From: Streptomyces sp. NBC_01446
Lineage (GTDB): Bacteria > Actinomycetota > Actinomycetes > Streptomycetales > Streptomycetaceae
Direction of reading: 5' to 3'
Length of the DNA stretch: 64,000 nt
NCBI RefSeq assembly: GCF_026340095.1
Contig: NZ_JAPEPO010000001.1
Location: 2,696,501-2,760,500, forward strand
Shown here: positions 59,701 through 64,000 of the stretch, one piece after another
Layout: each line of letters starts with the position of its first letter
Numbering within the stretch: the stretch's first letter is position 1
Made by a program: the position numbers and the translations under genes
The notes under the pieces: generated by a model
Databases searched by the model: none
Seen by the model: the letters and a program-made list of their open reading frames with translations, nothing else
Told to the model about the DNA's origin: nothing

Positions 59701-61521
59701 CTAGGCCACCCCTGTGCCGAGGTACTCCAAAAGTGCTCGCACGTCGGCAGCGTTCATACCTGCGGCAAGCGGGACCTCTTCCTCGGGATCGCCGAGCTGC
59801 TGTACCTCCGGGTCATCGAGAATCCGTCCCATGAAGTCCAGCTTCTCCGCCAGCCGAAGGGCGACCAAGTCATCGACACTCCCCTCTGCCGCGAGCACTG
59901 TGACTCGCGTCTGCGTGCCCGGATCGAGGCCGAGGCGGTGGATGCGGTCCAGACTCTGCAGGTACCGGCCCGCCTGGAAGTCACGGTCGACGTAAACCGC
60001 GTCATGACAGACCTGGTGAAGGCTGATGCCCTCGCCAAGAGTCGCCGGATTTGAGATCAGGACCGCGCAGTCCGCATCTTCCCGGAAGCGGCGGAGTTCA
60101 GCTTCCCGATCAGGTGTTCCACCGTGCACGGCCGCCGGCTGGAACGGTGCCAGCAGAGCTTGGAGTGTAGTAATGCTGCGGACGAAGCTCGTCCACACCA
60201 GGGTCTTGCGTCCAACGGCGGCGTTGGCAGAAACGATGGAGAGCGCCTCTTGGTACTTGGGCGGCATCTCATAGTCAGGGAGCTGCCTGAGGAGCGTCGT
60301 GAGCGAGTCTCCTTCGGCCGCCTCCAGCGGTGGGACTCGGAAGTGCAGCGGCTCGTGGCGTGTTGAGCCCGCCACGAGCAGGGCCGGGCTGGTCGCTGCC
60401 ATCAGTAGGCGCAGCGCCGTCTTGCCGAGCGCCTCGAAGTCAGTCCGGTCAGCCATCGCCCTGACCGAGAAACGCCCCTTGAGCGCGTCATAGATTTCAC
60501 GGTGCAGCGGCGGCATCGGAATGCGGCGTATCCGCGTTTCCACCGGAGTGAGACCCAGCTCATCCTTAGTGGTCCGCGTATACAGGGGGCGCAGTACCCG
60601 GCTGGCGTGGGCGAGATCGCCGCCGTCGACAGCCTGTGTAACCACACGCCGCCCGTGTCCCGGCCAGACGAAAGAAAGCAGGTTCTCGAGGTCTTTGGGT
60701 CCGTTGGGTGCAGGGGTGCCGCTGAGGATCATCCGGACGCGGCTGAGAGGGCCCAGCGCCAAGCATGCGGCACCGTACACTCCAGCACCGCCGAGCTTCA
60801 TGCGGTGTGCCTCATCGAGGATGAGCATCCCCGGAGCTGCCTTCAGCCATTGGGACAGCCCTGCCAGAGCCCGGTCCAAGCGCTCGTAGTTGACGAGAAG
60901 GATGTCTGCCGAGGCCGGCACAGACTTGCCGAGCACATGCACGTCGAGCGGCGTGGAGAAGCACTCCTTGGCCTCCTCCTGCCAGGCCTCGTATGCGGAC
61001 TTGGGACTCACCACGAGCATGCGCTCCACCTCTCCGCGCCGACGGAGAGCAGAGAAGACAGCAAGGGAAACACGAGTCTTGCCGGCTCCCGGGACACTGA
61101 AGTTGGCCCCGTGGCCGACCGAGAGTAGACGGGCTACGTCGCGAAGCTGAAACGGGGTGAGAAGGTCGTTCCAGTCATCATCCAGCTGGGTCAGAACCGA
61201 CTCGGGCTGGACAGTGTCCTCGTCAGGCGAACCGCTGAGGAGCTTTTCAGCCGTGTCAGCCGTATCGAGCATCTCGGTGACCAGGAGGCGGAAGTCGTCT
61301 TCCCAGATGACGCTGTCAGGGCGGGGCCAGGACCCGAGAGCGCTGAGGCTGGAGAGGAAGCCGTCGATAGGGACAGCCGCTGTAAGTCTGTCGGTCATGC
61401 GGCCGCTCGGGAAGCTGGCAACCAACTGGCCGAGTGCTCCGCGGCACTCCGGCACAGTACGCAGCGCAGCCTGCGTACGGGTGACGTCAAAGCCGATCAC
61501 CAGGCTCGGCTCGTCGGCCAC
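59701..61521 (-). CDS. SNF2-type DEAD/DEAH-box helicase
   Basis: The 606-residue protein has the two RecA-like domains of SF2 SNF2/RapA ATPases: Walker A (ANFSVPGAGKTRVSLAVF, GAGKT), DEAH (MLILDEAHRMK), motif III (MILSGTPAPNGPKDL), and C-terminal motifs V and VI (NPATLGEGISLHQ and RYLQSLDRIHRLGL). The GTG at 61521 shares its last base with the ParB-like stop (TAGTG). It is compact, with no extra nuclease domain. It is the last gene of the HNH-ParB-helicase operon and its likely DNA motor. Confidence 0.9.
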   Translation of the reverse strand: MADEPSLVIGFDVTRTQAALRTVPECRGALGQLVASFPSGRMTDRLTAAVPIDGFLSSLSALGSWPRPDSVIWEDDFRLLVTEMLDTADTAEKLLSGSPDEDTVQPESVLTQLDDDWNDLLTPFQLRDVARLLSVGHGANFSVPGAGKTRVSLAVFSALRRRGEVERMLVVSPKSAYEAWQEEAKECFSTPLDVHVLGKSVPASADILLVNYERLDRALAGLSQWLKAAPGMLILDEAHRMKLGGAGVYGAACLALGPLSRVRMILSGTPAPNGPKDLENLLSFVWPGHGRRVVTQAVDGGDLAHASRVLRPLYTRTTKDELGLTPVETRIRRIPMPPLHREIYDALKGRFSVRAMADRTDFEALGKTALRLLMAATSPALLVAGSTRHEPLHFRVPPLEAAEGDSLTTLLRQLPDYEMPPKYQEALSIVSANAAVGRKTLVWTSFVRSITTLQALLAPFQPAAVHGGTPDREAELRRFREDADCAVLISNPATLGEGISLHQVCHDAVYVDRDFQAGRYLQSLDRIHRLGLDPGTQTRVTVLAAEGSVDDLVALRLAEKLDFMGRILDDPEVQQLGDPEEEVPLAAGMNAADVRALLEYLGTGVA

Positions 61522-62936
61522 TAACGTGCCTTCCCGAAGGTCTCAAGGAGCCAGGTCACGCCGTCTCCGGGTTGCTGCACAGTCCGCCTGGCCTCGGTAG
61601 CGAGCTTCTCCAGCTTCTGCTTCAGGTCAGTGACGGCGTCGTCGAACGACTCCTCGTCCAGGCTTCGCTGCGCGCGGGACATGACCAGGTCGGTGACGCA
61701 CTGCTCGATGTCACGGCCAGCGTCGGCAAGACGAGCAGGCGCTGCCTGCTTGCGCTTCTTGATACGCGCCTCGCGGCCGGCATCAGTGATGGCCTCATCC
61801 ATCGCATCACGCAGCCGCTTGAACTCCTTTTGAGCCTCAGCCGCAGCCTCCGGAGGAACCGAGCTGCCGGGCCGACTGACAGCTACCGCATGCAGGACGG
61901 CGTCTGTCAGGGCCTTGGCTGCCTCGAGGGAGACAGATGGCCCTCTCACGGCCCGCCCCAGGCCGGGGATGGCAACGCCAGCCGAAGCCTCGGCCGGGGC
62001 ACCGCTGTCCAGCAGCCTGACGGAGAGATAGCGGTCGCGGAAGTCGTGGTCGACGAAACGGACATCGGTCTTGGCGAAGCCCAGGAACATGGCCGCCAGC
62101 CGGTTCTCCAGCAGCAGCTCCGCCTTCTCGGGGTTGGCTGCGTACTGCTTGAGGTAGGCGCGGTGCAGTTCTCGGAACTTCTCTGCCTGGTCCTCAAACG
62201 CGACCAAGGACAACTGTTCGCCGGCCGTCTTGCTTCGCTCGATCAACGACTCGATACGCCTCAGCACCCACTGGTCCTGCCGGCAGCGCTCTGCAGTCGT
62301 GCGGAAGGTGGCGGCGATGACCCCAAGGGGCGCTCCTTGATCAACTAGCTCCTGAATGGCGAGCAGCCGGTTGATGTATGAGTAAGCCCGCCGGTGCTCC
62401 TTGCGCAGCTGAAGCGACAGTTCGATCGCGGCAATGTCCTGCCAGTCACAGGAAGGCGGCAGAACGGCTACACGCATGGTGTGGGTGGGGCCGTAAAGCT
62501 GCATCAGGGCAGCACGCCGGGTGTTGCCGTTGACAAGGATGCCCTCGTGAGTGATCAGCCCGGGATCCGTCTGCCCGTACTCCTTCAGGCTTACCGTCAG
62601 CTCGTCGAAGTCAGGATCGGTCCGAGCGGGGTCTGCTGGGAGTACTTGCAGGAGGCGGGCCAGGTATGCCTGGCTGTCGCTGGTCCACGGGTCGGCGGCG
62701 AGCGCCTCTGCCTGCTTCGGGTCGTGGCCGGCCTGCGCACGGATGCGGTGGGTTGCCGGGTTGTAGTAGAGATTGCCCACCGGCATCTGGATGACGTCCA
62801 GGTGCTCCGAACTACCTCTCCACTCGACAGTGAAGGTCTCACGGAGGCCGCCACCGGCCGCGATCTCCGCCAACCGGGACCGGACGAGGTCGCGGTTCTC
62901 CTCGGCGTCTGGCGGCAGCCCGTAGCCCTTGGTCAT
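61521..62936 (-). CDS. ParB/sulfiredoxin-domain protein
   Basis: The 471-residue protein has a ParB N-terminal-like core: the short box HEGILVNGNTRRAALMQL (GNTRR) and a nearby LPPSCDWQDIAAIELSLQLR, followed by a helix-turn-helix-rich segment (LVDQGAPLGVIAATFRTTAE). The C-terminal 150 residues are helical and basic. ParB-fold proteins bind or hydrolyse CTP and load onto DNA, or hydrolyse ATP in restriction systems. ATG 62936. It is coupled to the helicase gene. Catalytic activity is not shown. Confidence 0.75.
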   Translation of the reverse strand: MTKGYGLPPDAEENRDLVRSRLAEIAAGGGLRETFTVEWRGSSEHLDVIQMPVGNLYYNPATHRIRAQAGHDPKQAEALAADPWTSDSQAYLARLLQVLPADPARTDPDFDELTVSLKEYGQTDPGLITHEGILVNGNTRRAALMQLYGPTHTMRVAVLPPSCDWQDIAAIELSLQLRKEHRRAYSYINRLLAIQELVDQGAPLGVIAATFRTTAERCRQDQWVLRRIESLIERSKTAGEQLSLVAFEDQAEKFRELHRAYLKQYAANPEKAELLLENRLAAMFLGFAKTDVRFVDHDFRDRYLSVRLLDSGAPAEASAGVAIPGLGRAVRGPSVSLEAAKALTDAVLHAVAVSRPGSSVPPEAAAEAQKEFKRLRDAMDEAITDAGREARIKKRKQAAPARLADAGRDIEQCVTDLVMSRAQRSLDEESFDDAVTDLKQKLEKLATEARRTVQQPGDGVTWLLETFGKAR

Positions 62937-62995
62937 GTACTCGCTCCTGCTTCCGTGCTTGTTCTTACGGGGGTTGTTCCGTGCTACCGGAATAC

Positions 62996-63673
62996 TCAGG
63001 CGAGTCCCAGCTCCGCCCGGAGCTGCGTCCGTGACTCCTCAGGCAGAGAGCGGTAGTCGCTCCAGATCTGCTCCAGGCGGCTGAACTCCCGCCGGTCGGC
63101 CGCCACCCAGTCGGACAGTAGGCTGCGCTCGGCCGAGTCGAGGGCAGCGGCTGCCGTGAGCACCTTGTCCAGATCCGCCGCGAGCGACTTGCCTCCCACC
63201 CGGCACCGCTTGCACTCGGTGACCAGTTCCGTAGCCGTGGTGCCGTCCGGCTTTACTACTTCCCTGCGCGCGATATCGAGCTGGGCTGCCTCGTAGGTGC
63301 CGGCGTAGGTATCGCCGGGCGCGATACCGCAGGAGCGGCACATGTACCCGTCCCTAGCGAGCACCTCACGTCGGCGCCCTGCGCCGATCGCGATCGTGCC
63401 TGCCTTGCGGGTCGCGCGACCCGGCTCCCAGACGGGGTCGCCAGGCTTCACGAAGCGCTGCTCGTGAGATTCCAATCCCGCGTCTTCCCTGCTGGTGTCG
63501 ATGCGCCAACCGAAATCCCGGAGGTTACGCATACGGCGGTCGATCTGGGACACCCCGGGGAAGGCTGCTCGCAGCTCTTCCTTAGTAAAGGTGCTGCCTT
63601 CGCCCACTTCGGAGACTAGCCACAGGGCGACGCGCTTCATCGTTCCGAGGCTGGCATCCTGCCAGGACGGCAT
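62996..63673 (-). CDS. HNH-like zinc-finger protein with winged-helix N terminus
   Basis: The 225-residue protein has an N-terminal winged helix (LRAAFPGVSQIDRRMRNLRD) and a zinc-binding treble clef: CRSC (in RDGYMCRSCGIAPG) and CKRC (VTECKRCRVGG). In active HNH nucleases a catalytic His pair precedes the second Cys pair; here the corresponding segment LDIARREVV has Arg and Ala, so catalysis is doubtful. I chose ATG 63673 (GGAGA upstream) over GTG/ATG 63742. It starts the HNH-ParB-helicase operon, with 59 bases to the ParB gene. Confidence 0.7.
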   Translation of the reverse strand: MPSWQDASLGTMKRVALWLVSEVGEGSTFTKEELRAAFPGVSQIDRRMRNLRDFGWRIDTSREDAGLESHEQRFVKPGDPVWEPGRATRKAGTIAIGAGRRREVLARDGYMCRSCGIAPGDTYAGTYEAAQLDIARREVVKPDGTTATELVTECKRCRVGGKSLAADLDKVLTAAAALDSAERSLLSDWVAADRREFSRLEQIWSDYRSLPEESRTQLRAELGLA

Positions 63674-64000
63674 GACATCTCCATTCGCGGACTCCCGGCG
63701 GGAGGCCAGGGGTGCCACTGGTGAGCAGCGGACTATGAACATTCATTACTAGCACGGCCCCGCGGCCTCGTTCCAGCGGTTATCAATCTTTACTCGAACG
63801 AGTAAAGAGAAGAGCTCTGTAAAGATCCGTTTTGACAGTATTTGTCAGCATTAAAGACAGCAAATCGCTTCATGAAAAGTAGTCAGGGAAAAGCGCAAAA
63901 CCGCGCACCGCCGAGCCGGTGAGTGACTAGGCTTCAGAAGATCACCGGCTCTCTATAGGCAATCTCGGACGAGCGGAAGGGTTCGTTTGGCATGCCATCA
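63674..64000. promoter_or_regulatory. AT-rich operon promoter region with palindromes
   Basis: The region is clearly AT-rich compared with the rest. It holds the palindrome CTTTACTCGAACGAGTAAAG (63788-63807), a related half site GTAAAGAT (63819-63826), TGACAGTATTTGTCA (63833-63847), and a TTGACA box on the plus strand (63832-63837). It is the promoter of the minus-strand operon and possibly of a plus-strand gene whose ATG could be at 63992, of which only three codons are in the window. Confidence 0.65.
63788..63807. promoter_or_regulatory. 20-base perfect palindrome upstream of the HNH operon
   Basis: CTTTACTCG and CGAGTAAAG flank AA, followed by a third half site at 63819-63826. It is the best operator candidate for the operon. 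Confidence 0.7.

Noticed and set aside
40946..64000. A second tRNA-Arg 3' end as attR
   Set aside because: No copy of the T-arm/acceptor sequence was found on reading the right part. I therefore did not place an attR.

Overview
The window is Streptomyces chromosome. It has very high GC, long overlapping frames in every phase, GTG/TTG starts, and a block in the S. coelicolor SCO5350-SCO5390 order (run backwards): nucS, a STAS protein, 3-hydroxyacyl-CoA dehydrogenase, cobalamin adenosyltransferase, chiS-chiR-chiC, the complete atp operon, a WecA-like transferase, glyA, a phosphatase, a Sua5/YwlC protein, prmC, prfA, rpmE, rho, thrB-thrC-hom-lysA-nrtL and a tRNA-Arg(CCG). SCO numbers are from memory of the S. 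coelicolor genome.

Layout. 1-2.8 kb: flavin-dependent oxidoreductase, then SCO5389-family protein and nucS on divergent strands. 2.8-8.5 kb: large membrane-anchored ATP-binding protein, STAS protein, dehydrogenase, a short zone of apparent gene remnants, adenosyltransferase and a membrane protein. 8.6-12.5 kb: the ChiS-ChiR two-component pair directly before the chitinase it controls in S. coelicolor. 12.5-21 kb: DUF2550 gene and atpIBEFHAGDC (minus strand). 21-28 kb: cell-envelope and translation genes, with a coupled 42-codon ORF between prmC and the YwlC gene and a partial duplication of the phosphatase gene end. 28-33.5 kb: LytR-CpsA-Psr protein, secreted trypsin-like protease, rho. 33.9-40.8 kb: threonine/lysine genes, nrtL (carrying a 57-bp minisatellite) and a response regulator.

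40.9-56.1 kb is an actinomycete integrative and conjugative element (AICE) abutting the 3' end of tRNA-Arg(CCG). It has a tyrosine integrase, an excisionase, a hexamer-repeat region, a replication operon (cytosine methylase, primase-polymerase, D5-like ATPase), TraB with a GACAAG-repeat array that could be its clt, a run of spread-type membrane and coiled-coil genes, and a divergent GntR regulator with palindromic operators. No second copy of the tRNA end is visible up to base 64000, so the right end lies beyond the window or the att core has diverged.

56.4-64 kb holds accessory genes, partly of lower GC: a DUF262 protein followed by a HEPN-type putative RNase, an orphan gene, and a tightly coupled operon of an HNH-like zinc protein, a ParB/sulfiredoxin-type protein and a SNF2-type helicase. 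These two modules are the best candidates for undescribed defence or conflict systems. The helicase operon is preceded by an AT-rich region with strong palindromes.
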